A stretch of DNA of 64,000 bases from Brachybacterium ginsengisoli (GTDB lineage: Bacteria > Actinomycetota > Actinomycetes > Actinomycetales > Dermabacteraceae), in NCBI RefSeq assembly GCF_002407065.1, contig NZ_CP023564.1, positions 2,480,001-2,544,000 of the forward strand, read 5' to 3'. Positions 52,108-61,022 of the stretch are shown in pieces. The translations under genes and the position numbers were made by a program. Positions within the stretch are counted from its first letter, which is position 1. Every line of letters begins with the position of its first letter. The notes below the pieces were generated by a model. That model was not told where the DNA came from. It searched no databases and saw nothing but the letters and a program-made list of their open reading frames with translations.

Positions 52108-52521
52108 TCAGGTGGCCTCGTCGTCGAAGGGCGCCCGCTGGGGGCCCTTGTCCTTGGCGGACTTCTTCGAACCCTTGGCGCCCTTCGCGGCGGCACCCGC
52201 TGCGGCGCCGCCGGTGGCGATGCTCATCGCCTCCTTGCCGGGCACGAGATCCTCGAGGGAGGTGTCGCCCCAGGCCTCGCGGATGATGCGGCGCGGATCG
52301 TACTGGCGGGGATCGTACTTGCGGAGGTCCTCGATGGCGATGCCCATCTCGTCCTCGACGGTGGAGCGGGAATCGTCGACCCAGCGGCGCGCCTGGCGCA
52401 CCCACTGCACGAGCTGCCGCGTCACCTCGGGGAGCCGCTGCGGCCCCACGATCACCAGGAACACGACGAGCAGGACGACGATCTCCCAGCCGCCGAGGCC
52501 CATGAATCCGGTGCCGCCCAT
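52108..52521 (-). CDS. tatB: twin-arginine translocase subunit TatB
   Basis: 137 aa. One N-terminal membrane helix (WEIVVLLVVFLVIVGPQRLP), the typical Gly/Pro hinge, then an amphipathic helix (VTRQLVQWVRQARRWVDD), as in TatA/B; the length and the charged, partly disordered C-terminus fit TatB. AGGTGG just upstream supports the ATG at 52521, and an internal ATG at 52503 also matches the family start. It works in Tat export with TatC, which is not in the window. Convergent with mrp. Confidence 0.9.
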   Translation of the reverse strand: MGGTGFMGLGGWEIVVLLVVFLVIVGPQRLPEVTRQLVQWVRQARRWVDDSRSTVEDEMGIAIEDLRKYDPRQYDPRRIIREAWGDTSLEDLVPGKEAMSIATGGAAAGAAAKGAKGSKKSAKDKGPQRAPFDDEAT

Positions 52522-52650
52522 TGTCCACCTGTACGTGTCGAGGTCCGCTGATGCGTCGCCATTATTGCATCGCGAGCCCTGCGTGGCTCACAGGAGCGCG
52601 CGCTGTCGTAGGATCGGCCAGATCGCACTGTGAACGGAGAGGATGCGCTG

Positions 52651-53304
52651 ATGTCGTCGGGAAAAGTGGCCGGATGGGCCCACGGTGAGGAATTCGTCGA
52701 CGAGGCGGGCCTCTTCTCCGATGACGGCGTGCTGGCCCGCGCCAGGGAGCGGGGCAACGAGCTCGGCGCCACCCCGGTGCTCCCGGGCGCCGGCGCGCTG
52801 ATGCGCGTGCTGGCCGCCTCGGTGCAGGCCAGGTCCGCCGTCGAGATCGGCACGGGCAGCGGAGTCGGGTCCCTGTACCTGCTCTCGGGCATGCACCGCG
52901 ACGGGGTGCTGACCACCATCGATCCCGAGGTCGAGAACCAGCGCGCGGCGCGCGAGGCCTTCGTCGAGGCCGGGATCCGCTCCCCGCGGGTGCGCACGAT
53001 CGCCGGGCGACCGCGCGACGTCGTCGGCCGCCTCACCGATCACGCCTACGACCTCGTGAGCTTCCCCGCCCACGCTCCGCACGCCCTGGACCTGCTCGAG
53101 CACGCCCGGCGCCTGCTGCGCCCCGGCGGCGTCCTGGTGATCCCCCACGCGCTCTTCCATGACCGCGTGCCGGATCCGACCGCGCGGGATGCCACCACGC
53201 AGTCCGTGCGCGCGCTCCTGCGGGCCGTCACGGAGGCCGAGGATCTCGTCTCGGTGCTCACCGGCAGCGGCGACGGCGTGCTCGCCGCCGTGCTCCGTCC
53301 CTGA
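52651..53304 (+). CDS. O-methyltransferase-like protein
   Basis: 217 aa from the ATG at 52651 with GGAGAGG eight bases upstream and TAGGAT at 52609-52614 as likely -10. SAM-binding motif AVEIGTGSGVGSLYLLSGM, then LTTIDPEVENQRAAREAF, and RPGGVLVIPHALFHDRV, the pattern of the class I catechol O-methyltransferase-like family (PF01596). In many members a conserved metal site is needed; I see DP at the usual place but not all metal ligands, so activity is uncertain. It ends before a tandem repeat and a hairpin. Confidence 0.9.
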   Translation: MSSGKVAGWAHGEEFVDEAGLFSDDGVLARARERGNELGATPVLPGAGALMRVLAASVQARSAVEIGTGSGVGSLYLLSGMHRDGVLTTIDPEVENQRAAREAFVEAGIRSPRVRTIAGRPRDVVGRLTDHAYDLVSFPAHAPHALDLLEHARRLLRPGGVLVIPHALFHDRVPDPTARDATTQSVRALLRAVTEAEDLVSVLTGSGDGVLAAVLRP

Positions 53305-53328
53305 CCTCACGGGGGCGATGAACGCCCC

Positions 53329-53379
53329 GCAACGATGACAGCCCCGGAACGATGACAGCCCTGGAACGATGACAGCCCC
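53329..53379 (+). repeat. 17-base tandem repeat
   Basis: Three units at 53329-53345, 53346-53362 and 53363-53379, core AACGATGACAGCCC, with single-base differences. The last unit runs into the following hairpin arm. Confidence 0.9.
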
Positions 53380-53400
53380 GCACCGAGCGGTGCGGGGCTG
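53373..53400. terminator. hairpin between the methyltransferase and DUF3117 genes
   Basis: Perfect 12-base arms at 53373-53384 and 53389-53400 (CAGCCCCGCACC and its complement) with loop GAGC. It separates two convergent genes. Confidence 0.85.
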
Positions 53401-53420
53401 AGATCCGGGCTGGTGACCTG

Positions 53421-53588
53421 CTACTTGATGACACCCTCGAGGGCGTCGCGCAGCTCCACGGCTTCCGATGCGGCGATCTCGACGACCAGGCGGCCGCCCC
53501 CTTCGAGCGGGACTCGCATGATGATGCTGCGACCCTCCTCCACGACCTCGAGCGGACCGTCACCGGTGCGCGGCTTCATAGCAGCCAT
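53421..53588 (-). CDS. DUF3117 small protein
   Basis: 55 aa. MAAMKPRTGDGPLEV and MRVPLEGGGRLVVEI are the DUF3117 signature, a short actinobacterial family of unknown function. AAGGAGG lies five bases before the ATG, the best Shine-Dalgarno of the window. In many relatives it lies near a LOG-family gene and a DivIVA-type protein, as here. Confidence 0.94.
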   Translation of the reverse strand: MAAMKPRTGDGPLEVVEEGRSIIMRVPLEGGGRLVVEIAASEAVELRDALEGVIK

Positions 53589-53664
53589 CGTGCCTCCTTG
53601 ATGAGTCACTGCCCTTGCATGGCTCCCCCGGACGGGGCCTCGGACAATGCGCGTACGGTGGCCA

Positions 53665-53826
53665 TTATCTCAGGTCTTGGGAGCGTCGCGCACGTCGGGT
53701 CCGTCGAGGCCTCTCGGGAAGCTCGATCCCGTCCCCGATCCGACCCGTCGCGACCCCCACCATCAGCACCCCCACCAGCAGTGCCACCAGCAGCAGGAGG
53801 ATCACGATCGGTCCGACGGCGCTCAT
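53665..53826 (-). CDS. small single-pass membrane protein
   Basis: 53 aa, too short for normal ORF cut-offs. Its ATG at 53826 overlaps the LOG gene stop at 53823 (ATGA), so it should be translated by coupling. Residues 6-27 are one very hydrophobic helix (PIVILLLLVALLVGVLMVGV); the rest is basic and short (RIGDGIELPERPRRTRRARR). It sits where DivIVA-domain proteins are found in relatives but is only a remnant in length and has no coiled coil. It may be a truncated or shortened relative, or an unrelated small protein. Confidence 0.6.
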   Translation of the reverse strand: MSAVGPIVILLLLVALLVGVLMVGVATGRIGDGIELPERPRRTRRARRSQDLR

Positions 53827-54593
53827 GTCACGATCTGGTCCGCGCCGGTCTGCGGACCCTTCCGCGCCGCCTCGCGGAGCACGTCGAGGGCCTCCTGCGG
53901 GGTGTCGACGACCCGCATGAGGTCGATGTCCAGCGGGCCCACCATGCCTCCGTCGACCACGGCGGTGCGCAGCCAGTCCAGCAGGCCCTGCCAGTAGTCG
54001 CGGCCCACGAGCACCACGGGGAACATGTCGATCTTGTGGGTCTGCATGAGGCAGAGCGCCTCGAACAGCTCGTCGAAGGTGCCGAAGCCGCCGGGCATCA
54101 CGACGAAGCCGCTGGAGTACTTCACGAACATCGTCTTGCGGGCGAAGAAGTAGCGGAAGTCGACCCCGAGGTCGACGTACTCGTTCATCCCCTGCTCGTG
54201 GGGCAGCTCGATGCCGAGTCCCACGGAGATCCCGCCGGCCTCCTGCGCGCCGCGGTTGCCGGCCTCCATGATCCCGGGCCCGCCGCCGGTGATGACCGCG
54301 TAGCCCATCTCCACGACGCCCCGGGCGATCTCCATCGCACAGGCGTAGAAGGGGCTGTCCTCGCGCAGCCGCGCCGAGCCGAAGATCGAGATCGCGGGGC
54401 CCAGCTCGGCGAGCGCGCCGAAGCCCTCGACGAACTCGGCCTGGATGCGCATCACCCGCCAGGGGTCCGCATGGACCCAGTCGGCGGGGCCGTCCTCCTC
54501 GAGGAGGCGCTGGTCCGTGGTGCGTTCGGGTCGCTGGGAGCCGCGCAGGGTGATCGGTCCCTTGCGGTGGCGGTCTCGTTCCTCAGGCGTCAT
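53823..54593 (-). CDS. LOG-family (TIGR00730) phosphoribohydrolase
   Basis: 256 aa from the ATG at 54593, 6 bases after TACCCT. Signature residues GGGPGIMEA and PGGFGTFDE are both present; this is the lysine-decarboxylase-like Rossmann fold that cleaves nucleoside 5'-monophosphates to base and ribose 5-phosphate, known from cytokinin activation. The N-terminal 40 residues are basic and variable. Its stop overlaps the small membrane gene. In Actinobacteria the physiological substrate is not settled. Confidence 0.9.
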   Translation of the reverse strand: MTPEERDRHRKGPITLRGSQRPERTTDQRLLEEDGPADWVHADPWRVMRIQAEFVEGFGALAELGPAISIFGSARLREDSPFYACAMEIARGVVEMGYAVITGGGPGIMEAGNRGAQEAGGISVGLGIELPHEQGMNEYVDLGVDFRYFFARKTMFVKYSSGFVVMPGGFGTFDELFEALCLMQTHKIDMFPVVLVGRDYWQGLLDWLRTAVVDGGMVGPLDIDLMRVVDTPQEALDVLREAARKGPQTGADQIVT

Positions 54594-54599
54594 GGTGCG

Positions 54600-54605
54600 A
54601 GGGTA
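54600..54605 (-). promoter_or_regulatory. -10 element for the LOG-family gene
   Basis: TACCCT on the minus strand, 6 bases before the ATG at 54593. Confidence 0.6.
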
Positions 54606-54652
54606 ACGGCTCGAGCCGTGAGGATCGCCTGAAGCCGACCACCGGCCATCGC

Positions 54653-55771
54653 TCAGGCGGGGACGTCCAGCCAGCGACGCAGGCTCGCCAGCGAGGTGCG
54701 CAGGTCCTCCAGCGGCACGTGCTCGTCGTCGGTGTGGGCGAGCAGCGGATCGCCGGGGCCGAAGTTCACCGCCGGGGTGCCGAGGGTCGCGAAGCGGGCC
54801 ACGTCGGTCCACCCCTGCTTCGCCTCGATGCTCACGTCCTCGCCGAGGGCGGCGAGGAAGTCGCGGGCCGCGCCGGCGTCGAGGCCCGGCAGCGCGCCCC
54901 CGGCGGAATCGGTCACCGTGATCTCCACGGGCAGGCCGGCGAGCACCTCGCGCACATGGGCCTCGGCCTGCTCGACGGAGGTGTCGGGGGCGAAGCGGTA
55001 GTTCAGGACCGCGCTGGCACGATCGGGGATCACGTTCCCGGCGATGCCGCCGGAGATCGAGACGGCGTTGAGGCACTCGCGGTACTCGAGCCCGTCGATC
55101 ACGGCGCGGCGCGCCTCATAGGCGGCGAGGCGCTCGAGTACCGGGGCGAGGTGATGGATCGCGTTGTCCCCCACCCAGTCGCGGGCGGAGTGCGCGGCGA
55201 CGCCGGTCGCGGAGACCTCGAGCTTCATGGTGCCCTTGCAGCCTCCCTCGACGCCGGAGGAGGTGGGCTCCCCGAGGATCGCGAAGTCCGCCGCGAGCAG
55301 CTCGGGGCGCTCGGCCGCGATCCGGGTGAGGGAGTTGTCCGCCGCGGCGACCTCCTCGTGGTCGTAGAAGATCCAGGTGAGGTCCACGGGCGCGGCGGAG
55401 GCCTCGACGGCCAGCTTGAGGAACACCGCGACGCCGCCCTTCATGTCGCAGGTGCCGCGGCCCACGAGCTCCTCGCGTCCCTCGCGGAAACGGCGGGAGG
55501 AGGGCAGGTTGCCCGCGAGCGGGACGGTGTCCAGGTGGCCGGCCAGCAGCACCCTCTGGGCGAGGCCGCGCTGGGTGCGGGCGATGACGGTGTCCCCGTC
55601 GCGGAGCACCTCCAGGTGCGGGGCGTTCTCCCGCAGCGTCTGCTCGACCGCGTCGGCGAGCGCCTGCTCGTTCCCGGAGACGGATTCGATGTCGACGATC
55701 GCGGCGGTGAGGTCGACGATGTCGGCGTGGGGATCGAGGGCGGGTGCGGCCTGGTGCTTCATGGTCCTCAT
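54653..55771 (-). CDS. dapE: succinyl-diaminopimelate desuccinylase
   Basis: 372 aa. The ATG at 55771 overlaps the stop of the FAD-protein gene. M20 metal ligands: GHLDTVP, GTCDMKGG, DHEEVAA and GEPTSSG; dimerisation lid domain in the middle. It removes succinate from N-succinyl-diaminopimelate, a step of lysine and cell-wall precursor synthesis. DapD and DapC genes lie 5-8 kb to the right, so this branch is nearly complete here. The next lysine gene is separated by unrelated genes. Confidence 0.93.
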   Translation of the reverse strand: MRTMKHQAAPALDPHADIVDLTAAIVDIESVSGNEQALADAVEQTLRENAPHLEVLRDGDTVIARTQRGLAQRVLLAGHLDTVPLAGNLPSSRRFREGREELVGRGTCDMKGGVAVFLKLAVEASAAPVDLTWIFYDHEEVAAADNSLTRIAAERPELLAADFAILGEPTSSGVEGGCKGTMKLEVSATGVAAHSARDWVGDNAIHHLAPVLERLAAYEARRAVIDGLEYRECLNAVSISGGIAGNVIPDRASAVLNYRFAPDTSVEQAEAHVREVLAGLPVEITVTDSAGGALPGLDAGAARDFLAALGEDVSIEAKQGWTDVARFATLGTPAVNFGPGDPLLAHTDDEHVPLEDLRTSLASLRRWLDVPA

Positions 55772-57537
55772 CGTGCCACGTCCTCCTCGAGCGCTCCGCC
55801 CGCGCGGGCGAGCCGCAGCGCGACCGCCTCGGCGTGCCGCAGCAGCTGGGCGCCGGTGCCGGGCTCGGCGCTGATCGCGGAGCCGGGCTGCGCGGTGCTG
55901 ACGGGGACCCCCACCAGCAGGCGGCGCTCGTAGACGGTGTCGTCGACGCCGACGGGGGCGTACAGGCCGTCCACCGCGATGGATCCGGTGAGCATCCGTC
56001 GCCGGCTGCCGCGGGAGGCCCAGGAGTCCTTCTGCACCTCTCCGCGCTCTCGCCAGGCGCCGAGCAGGGGGCTGCGGTAGGCGGGCAGGTCCACCGGCGG
56101 CAGATGCGCCTCGAGCACGCCGTCGCACAGGGTGATCGGGCCGTCGCCGCCGCGCACCGCGTACCGTCCCGCCGCCTCGTCGATGTCCAGGTGCATGCGA
56201 GGGCCGGTGAACTCCAGCAGCCCGGCCTCCTCGAGGGCGAGGACCTGGCGGGCGCGGAGCACGGGCGGCCCCGAGGCCCAGGAGGCGAAGGCGTTGCGCA
56301 GGTGGCCGTCGATGTCGCGGCGCACGGAGTCGGTGGTGTAGGCGCCGAGATCGGTGAGGCGGCCCACCTGGATGCGCAGCGCGATCAGCACCCGGTAGAT
56401 GAGCACCCAGGCCGGGTCGGGCTCGGAGGCGGCGCGGAGCGATTCGCGCAGCACGTCCCGGGTGCTGCGGTGCGGCACCGGGGCCTCGCCGCCGCGCCGA
56501 CCGAAGGGGAACAGCAGCGGGAGCAGGAGGTCGTCCTCCGCGAGCTCGGGGAATCCGTCGCTGCGCAGCGCCCGGCGCAGCTCGGCGAGCATCAGCGGCA
56601 TCACGTCCCGCTCGTGGTCCACGCCCGCCGAGCGGACGGCGAGCTCGAGCACCCTCTCGCCGGTGAGCACCTCGGGGAGATAGGGCTCGGGCATGCGGTC
56701 CCCGAGGTCGGGCTTGGGCCGGTAGACCATCCCGGAGCGGGAGCCGACCAGCAGGCGCGGCTCCTCGCCGCCGGGCAGGTAGCGCAGCCCGGAGGGAGCG
56801 GTCGGGTCCGGCTCGAAGCGTCCGCCGGCGACCTCGGTGAGCATGCCGATCGCGTCGTAGAAGTTCAGCCCCATCCCCTGCACCGCGACGACCTCCCGGC
56901 CCAGCAGGCCGGCGTAGTCCACCTCGAGCGGGTTCGCGGGGCCGATGTGGACCAGGCCGTGGCGCTCGGCGGCGTCGGCGAGCTGCTGGGAGCGGGGGCC
57001 GAGGGCGGTGGGCAGGTGGCCGAGCGCGAGGGCGACCGCGTCGGCGCGCAGCACGCGCCCGTCGCTGAGCCGTACGCGCTGGGGCCCGTCGGCCGGACCG
57101 GTGACGTCGACGGCCTCGGCGGCGTGCTCGACGATCCGCAGCCGCTGCGGGTCCGCGGTCGCCGTCGCGGTCTCCAGCACGTGGGCGAGATAGCGGCCGT
57201 GCGCCGCCCGGGAGGCGAAGTCGGTGGGGGCCAGGCCCTCGTCGGCGAGATGGTCGGCCAGGGTCGCGCGCCGCAGCACCGGGAGCACGGCGTGGCAGGA
57301 CTCGTCGGGATACATCGTGGTCTGGCAGGTGGTGGTGTTCATCAGCAGCACCTCGGACTGGTCGTGCCGCCAGACGGCGCCGCCGCGGCCCACCAGCGGG
57401 TCGATGAGGTGCACGGTGAGCGCCCCGCGCCAGTCGGGAGCGGTGGAGGCCGCGACGAGCCGCTCGATGATCGCCGTGCCCCGCGGCCCCGCCCCGACGA
57501 CGGCGACGGTGCGGACTGGTTCAGCGGCTGCGGTCAT
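55768..57537 (-). CDS. FAD/NAD(P)-binding protein (PF13454)
   Basis: 589 aa. N-terminal dinucleotide motif VAVVGAGPRGTAIIERL and the family segment LLMNTTTCQTTMYPDES, then ALALGHLPTA. This family resembles the FAD-NAD(P)-binding proteins of pyoverdine/other pathways but without known substrate. GATACT lies 6 bases before the ATG at 57537. It overlaps dapE by four bases, so it is cotranscribed, though any metabolic link to lysine is unclear. Confidence 0.87.
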   Translation of the reverse strand: MTAAAEPVRTVAVVGAGPRGTAIIERLVAASTAPDWRGALTVHLIDPLVGRGGAVWRHDQSEVLLMNTTTCQTTMYPDESCHAVLPVLRRATLADHLADEGLAPTDFASRAAHGRYLAHVLETATATADPQRLRIVEHAAEAVDVTGPADGPQRVRLSDGRVLRADAVALALGHLPTALGPRSQQLADAAERHGLVHIGPANPLEVDYAGLLGREVVAVQGMGLNFYDAIGMLTEVAGGRFEPDPTAPSGLRYLPGGEEPRLLVGSRSGMVYRPKPDLGDRMPEPYLPEVLTGERVLELAVRSAGVDHERDVMPLMLAELRRALRSDGFPELAEDDLLLPLLFPFGRRGGEAPVPHRSTRDVLRESLRAASEPDPAWVLIYRVLIALRIQVGRLTDLGAYTTDSVRRDIDGHLRNAFASWASGPPVLRARQVLALEEAGLLEFTGPRMHLDIDEAAGRYAVRGGDGPITLCDGVLEAHLPPVDLPAYRSPLLGAWRERGEVQKDSWASRGSRRRMLTGSIAVDGLYAPVGVDDTVYERRLLVGVPVSTAQPGSAISAEPGTGAQLLRHAEAVALRLARAGGALEEDVAR

Positions 57538-57624
57538 CGCACCAGTATCTCCCGGACCTGCCCGCCGACGTGCCCCCTCCGGGCCGTCCCGGCACGGGCG
57601 CCGACGATCTGGGACGATGTCGCC

Positions 57625-58533
57625 ATGTCGACTCCCGCGCCGCCGCCGAGGCATCTCCCCCACGACGGTCCTGCGACGCCCTCGAACCAGTTCGACGGGC
57701 GCCAGGCGGCCCGGCTGCGCGCCGCCGTCAGCGCGGATCTGCTGCCCCAGGAGCGCGCCTCGGCCGATGCCCTGGTGATGACGGCCTGGCTCACTGCTGA
57801 GCAGAGGGCGCTGTACGCACCCTCACTGGGCTCCGGTCCGGGCACCGAGGAGTTCGCCCAGCGGCTCGCGGACGAGCGCCGGGTGGTGCTCGAGGAGGGC
57901 GCGGACCCGGTGGAGGACGAGCTGGAGTCCGCGGAGCAGGCCGAGCGGGCGGCGCGCCAGCTCCCCCTCCGCCTCGTGGAGGCGGTCCTGCTGGTGGTGG
58001 CGTTCGGCCTGGCGTTGATCACGATGGTGCAGAGCCTGCGCTCCGACGCCGCCGAGATCGCCGATCGCCTGCCCGAGCAGGGTGTCGCGCTCCTCGTGCT
58101 CGCCGTCGTCTGCGGTCTGCTGGCAGCCCTGGTGGGCGCTGTGGCGACCCGCCGACGGGACCGGATGCTCCTGGACTGGGCGGTCTCGCGGCCCGGTCAG
58201 CTCGGCCGTGGCCTGCCGCTGCGCCGTCCGCTGCAGGGCGATTCGGCCGGCCCCGCCGTGGCGCGGTCCCTCGGCCCGGCCCTTCTGGTGGGAGCCGGGG
58301 TGCTCCTGATCGTCGCGGGCGCCGCCCTGCTGCTGATCTCCCCGATGCTGGGCGATCTGGGCGGCTACTCGGTCTGGGCGCCGTGGCTGCTCGGCGGGGG
58401 CTTCGCAGCCCTGCTCGTCGCGGTGGCGCTGGTCTACATCCGCTCCCGACGGGTCCGACAGATCTCGCGGCGCTCGCGCGCGGCGCAGTGGGTCGGCCCG
58501 ACGCCGCTGAGCGAGGAGCCGCCCGCGGTGTGA
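57625..58533 (+). CDS. predicted membrane protein, unknown function
   Basis: 302 aa from the ATG at 57625, 6 bases after GACGAT; the long upstream frame is antisense to the FAD gene and a shadow. The N-terminal 110 residues are soluble and acidic (ADPVEDELESAEQAERAARQ). Four membrane helices follow at about 113-133, 153-172, 214-236 and 250-272. The loop between helices two and three is basic. No family recognised. Confidence 0.8.
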   Translation: MSTPAPPPRHLPHDGPATPSNQFDGRQAARLRAAVSADLLPQERASADALVMTAWLTAEQRALYAPSLGSGPGTEEFAQRLADERRVVLEEGADPVEDELESAEQAERAARQLPLRLVEAVLLVVAFGLALITMVQSLRSDAAEIADRLPEQGVALLVLAVVCGLLAALVGAVATRRRDRMLLDWAVSRPGQLGRGLPLRRPLQGDSAGPAVARSLGPALLVGAGVLLIVAGAALLLISPMLGDLGGYSVWAPWLLGGGFAALLVAVALVYIRSRRVRQISRRSRAAQWVGPTPLSEEPPAV

Positions 58534-58621
58534 TCGGTCCGTCGACCGACCTCCCTGACTCGGGCCAGGAGACGCACACCTTCCGCATGCTCTGGGCCGC
58601 CGTGGGCGACCCTGGACGAGA

Positions 58622-59938
58622 TCAGTCCCCGGAGGCCGACGCCCCGCCCTCGTCGACGGCGAGCCCTTCCTCGCGGGCGTAGCGCTCCCACTGCGGAGCC
58701 GTCGGGATCCGGCGCAGGTCCCGTCCCAGCAGCCCGGCCAGGGCGCCCAGTGCGAGGACCCCGGCGAAGACGAGCATGGTGGGCATCAGTCCCACGAGAT
58801 CGAGACCCCAGCCGGCCATCGCGGGCGCGAGCGGCATCAGCGATGAGGAGACCACCCGCATCAGGGAGCTGACCCGTCCCTGCATCGCCACCGGGGTGAT
58901 GTGGGTGAAGAAGCCCTGGCTGGAGGCGTTGATGGCCGGGATCCCGATGCCCAGCACCGCATAGGCCGCCCCGACCAGGAGCATCGAGGGGCCCGTCGCG
59001 AGGAAGACCCCCACGAGGGCCATGAGGCTCACCGGCACGATCGCCAGCACGCCCGTCGGCACGGTGTCCACCATTCGCGGGGCGAGGAACGCTCCGAGCA
59101 GGATCGCCGCGGCCAGCACCGTGTTCAGCAGTCCGATGCGGGTGGCGGAGACGCCCTCGGAGGCGAGGTCCAGCAGCACCGCGAAGATCAGGCCGTTGGC
59201 CCCGAGGTTCACCGAGGAGGCGATCGCCAGGATCTGCAGGCGGAGGGGCTGGGAGATCGTCCACCGCAGCGCTTCGCGGAGGTCCTCCCGCACCCGCGTG
59301 CGCACCGCCCCCTCGGAGCGCGGGTGGTAGCGGCGCTGCATGGTCAGCGTCGCGAGCAGCGAGCCGAGGTTCCCCAGCAGCTGCGCGAGCGGCGGGAACA
59401 CGACCGACAGCCCCAGCAGCGCACCGCCTGCGGGCCCCGAGCCCATCTCGACCGCCGCCTGGCGGCCCTGGTTGACCGCGACCGCCCGCGGCAGCTGCGC
59501 GGTGGGGACGATCTGCTTGAGCATGGCGTGGGAGGCGCTGCCCAGCAGCGTCTCGCGGAACCTGTCGGCGAAGGCCAGCACCGCCAGGACCACCGCACCG
59601 GCCGCCCCGCTCAGCAGCACGATCACGAGGACGGCCTGGAGCAGCGCGCCGGTCGCGCCGGCCAGCAGCCGCAGCCGGCGGCGTTCGACGCGGTCCGCGA
59701 GCAGCCCGCCGGGGATCAGCCCGGCCAGCGCGCCGAGCCCCTGGACCAGTGCGACCAGCCCCGTCGTGCCCAGGTCGCCGGTGACCATGTAGGTGATCAG
59801 GGGGAAGGCGAAGGCGCCGATCCCGGTGCCCGCGTCGAGGAGGAGATCGCCCACGAGCCAGCGCAGGTACTCGGATTTCCGGCGCAGAGGCATCCGGGGC
59901 GCCGGGGGCGGCTCCGAGCCGGTCGCGGGGGCTGTCAC
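58622..59938 (-). CDS. major facilitator superfamily transporter
   Basis: 438 aa from a GTG at 59938; an ATG at 59893 and a GTG at 60004 are also possible, and no Shine-Dalgarno decides. Twelve hydrophobic segments are visible. Motif A-like GGLLADRVERRRLRLLAG lies after the second helix. The end is acidic (EGLAVDEGGASASGD). It resembles the MFS exporter family of enterobactin/drug type, but the substrate is unknown. The 88 bases to the convergent gene hold no clear terminator. Confidence 0.88.
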   Translation of the reverse strand: MTAPATGSEPPPAPRMPLRRKSEYLRWLVGDLLLDAGTGIGAFAFPLITYMVTGDLGTTGLVALVQGLGALAGLIPGGLLADRVERRRLRLLAGATGALLQAVLVIVLLSGAAGAVVLAVLAFADRFRETLLGSASHAMLKQIVPTAQLPRAVAVNQGRQAAVEMGSGPAGGALLGLSVVFPPLAQLLGNLGSLLATLTMQRRYHPRSEGAVRTRVREDLREALRWTISQPLRLQILAIASSVNLGANGLIFAVLLDLASEGVSATRIGLLNTVLAAAILLGAFLAPRMVDTVPTGVLAIVPVSLMALVGVFLATGPSMLLVGAAYAVLGIGIPAINASSQGFFTHITPVAMQGRVSSLMRVVSSSLMPLAPAMAGWGLDLVGLMPTMLVFAGVLALGALAGLLGRDLRRIPTAPQWERYAREEGLAVDEGGASASGD

Positions 59939-60016
59939 CGGCGACCGACCCCGCAGGCCGATGTGCGGTCCGTCCCGCGCAGGGCGCGGCAGATGACCGG
60001 GCACCCGCCGGATTCG

Positions 60017-60022
60017 TAGACT
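60017..60022 (+). promoter_or_regulatory. -10 element for dapD
   Basis: TAGACT, 6 bases before the ATG at 60029. Confidence 0.6.
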
Positions 60023-60028
60023 CGGGGG

Positions 60029-61003
60029 ATGACCTCCACGACACAGGACTCCCCCGCCTCGACGGCCTGGGGCATCGCACTCACCACCCTCAGCACCGAC
60101 GGCTCTGTCCTCGATGCATGGTATCCAGCGCCCCAGCTCGGCGAGGCGCCTTCCGAGATCGAGACTCTTCCGTTGCACGCCCAGCTCACGGCCGCCGCCC
60201 GCGCCGACGAAGCGCGCGGCACCACCCAGGAGGTCGTGGTCCGATCGATCACGCTGTCCGAGCCGCCGGCCGATGCGGCCGATGCCTACCTGCGCCTCCA
60301 CCTCCTCTCCCACCGTCTGGTCCAGCCCAACGGCCAGAGCCTCGAGGGGCTCTTCGGCGCGCTGACCAACGTGGTGTGGACCTCCGAGGGCCCCTGTGCC
60401 GTGCCCGGCTTCGAGGAGACCCGTCTGCGCCTGATCGCCGCGGGCCGCACGCCCACCGTGTTCAGCCTCGACAAGTTCCCCCGCATGGTCGACTACGTGC
60501 TGCCCACGGGCGTGCGCATCGGCGACGCCGACCGCGTGCGCCTTGGCGCGCATCTCGCCGAGGGCACCACGGTCATGCACGAGGGCTTCGTGAACTACAA
60601 CGCGGGGACGCTCGGCACCTCCATGATCGAGGGCCGCGTCTCGCAGGGCGTCGTGGTCGGCGACGGCTCCGACGTCGGCGGCGGCGCCTCCACCATGGGC
60701 ACCCTCTCCGGCGGCGGCACCCAGCGCGTCAGCATCGGCCGACGCTCGCTGGTCGGCGCGGAGGCCGGGGTGGGCATCGCGCTCGGCGACGACTGCGTGG
60801 TCGAGGCGGGGCTGTACGTCACCGCGGGCACCAAGGTGCAGCTGGTCGGCGAGGCCGGCACCGAGCCGCGCGTGGTCAAGGCGCTCGAGCTCTCCGGGCT
60901 CTCGAACCTGCTGTTCCGTCGCAACTCGCTGACCGGTGCCGTGCAGGCGGTGGCCCGTGAGGGCCAGACCGTCGAGCTCAACGCCGCGCTGCACGCGAAC
61001 TGA
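60029..61003 (+). CDS. dapD: tetrahydrodipicolinate N-succinyltransferase
   Basis: 324 aa. N-terminal actinobacterial-specific domain, then a left-handed beta-helix with hexapeptide repeats (residues about 165-275: [26 protein letters not shown], then [24 protein letters not shown]). It uses succinyl-CoA to acylate tetrahydrodipicolinate. TAGACT 6 bases before the ATG predicts a leaderless transcript. dapE and dapC are in the same window, supporting the succinylase route to lysine and peptidoglycan. Confidence 0.95.
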   Translation: MTSTTQDSPASTAWGIALTTLSTDGSVLDAWYPAPQLGEAPSEIETLPLHAQLTAAARADEARGTTQEVVVRSITLSEPPADAADAYLRLHLLSHRLVQPNGQSLEGLFGALTNVVWTSEGPCAVPGFEETRLRLIAAGRTPTVFSLDKFPRMVDYVLPTGVRIGDADRVRLGAHLAEGTTVMHEGFVNYNAGTLGTSMIEGRVSQGVVVGDGSDVGGGASTMGTLSGGGTQRVSIGRRSLVGAEAGVGIALGDDCVVEAGLYVTAGTKVQLVGEAGTEPRVVKALELSGLSNLLFRRNSLTGAVQAVAREGQTVELNAALHAN

Positions 61004-61022
61004 CGCGGGACCGGGGCACGAG

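Noticed and set aside
53329-53379. CRISPR array
   Set aside because: Units are directly adjacent, 17 bases long and without spacers; this is a simple tandem repeat. The same holds for 14723-14775 and 27808-27867.
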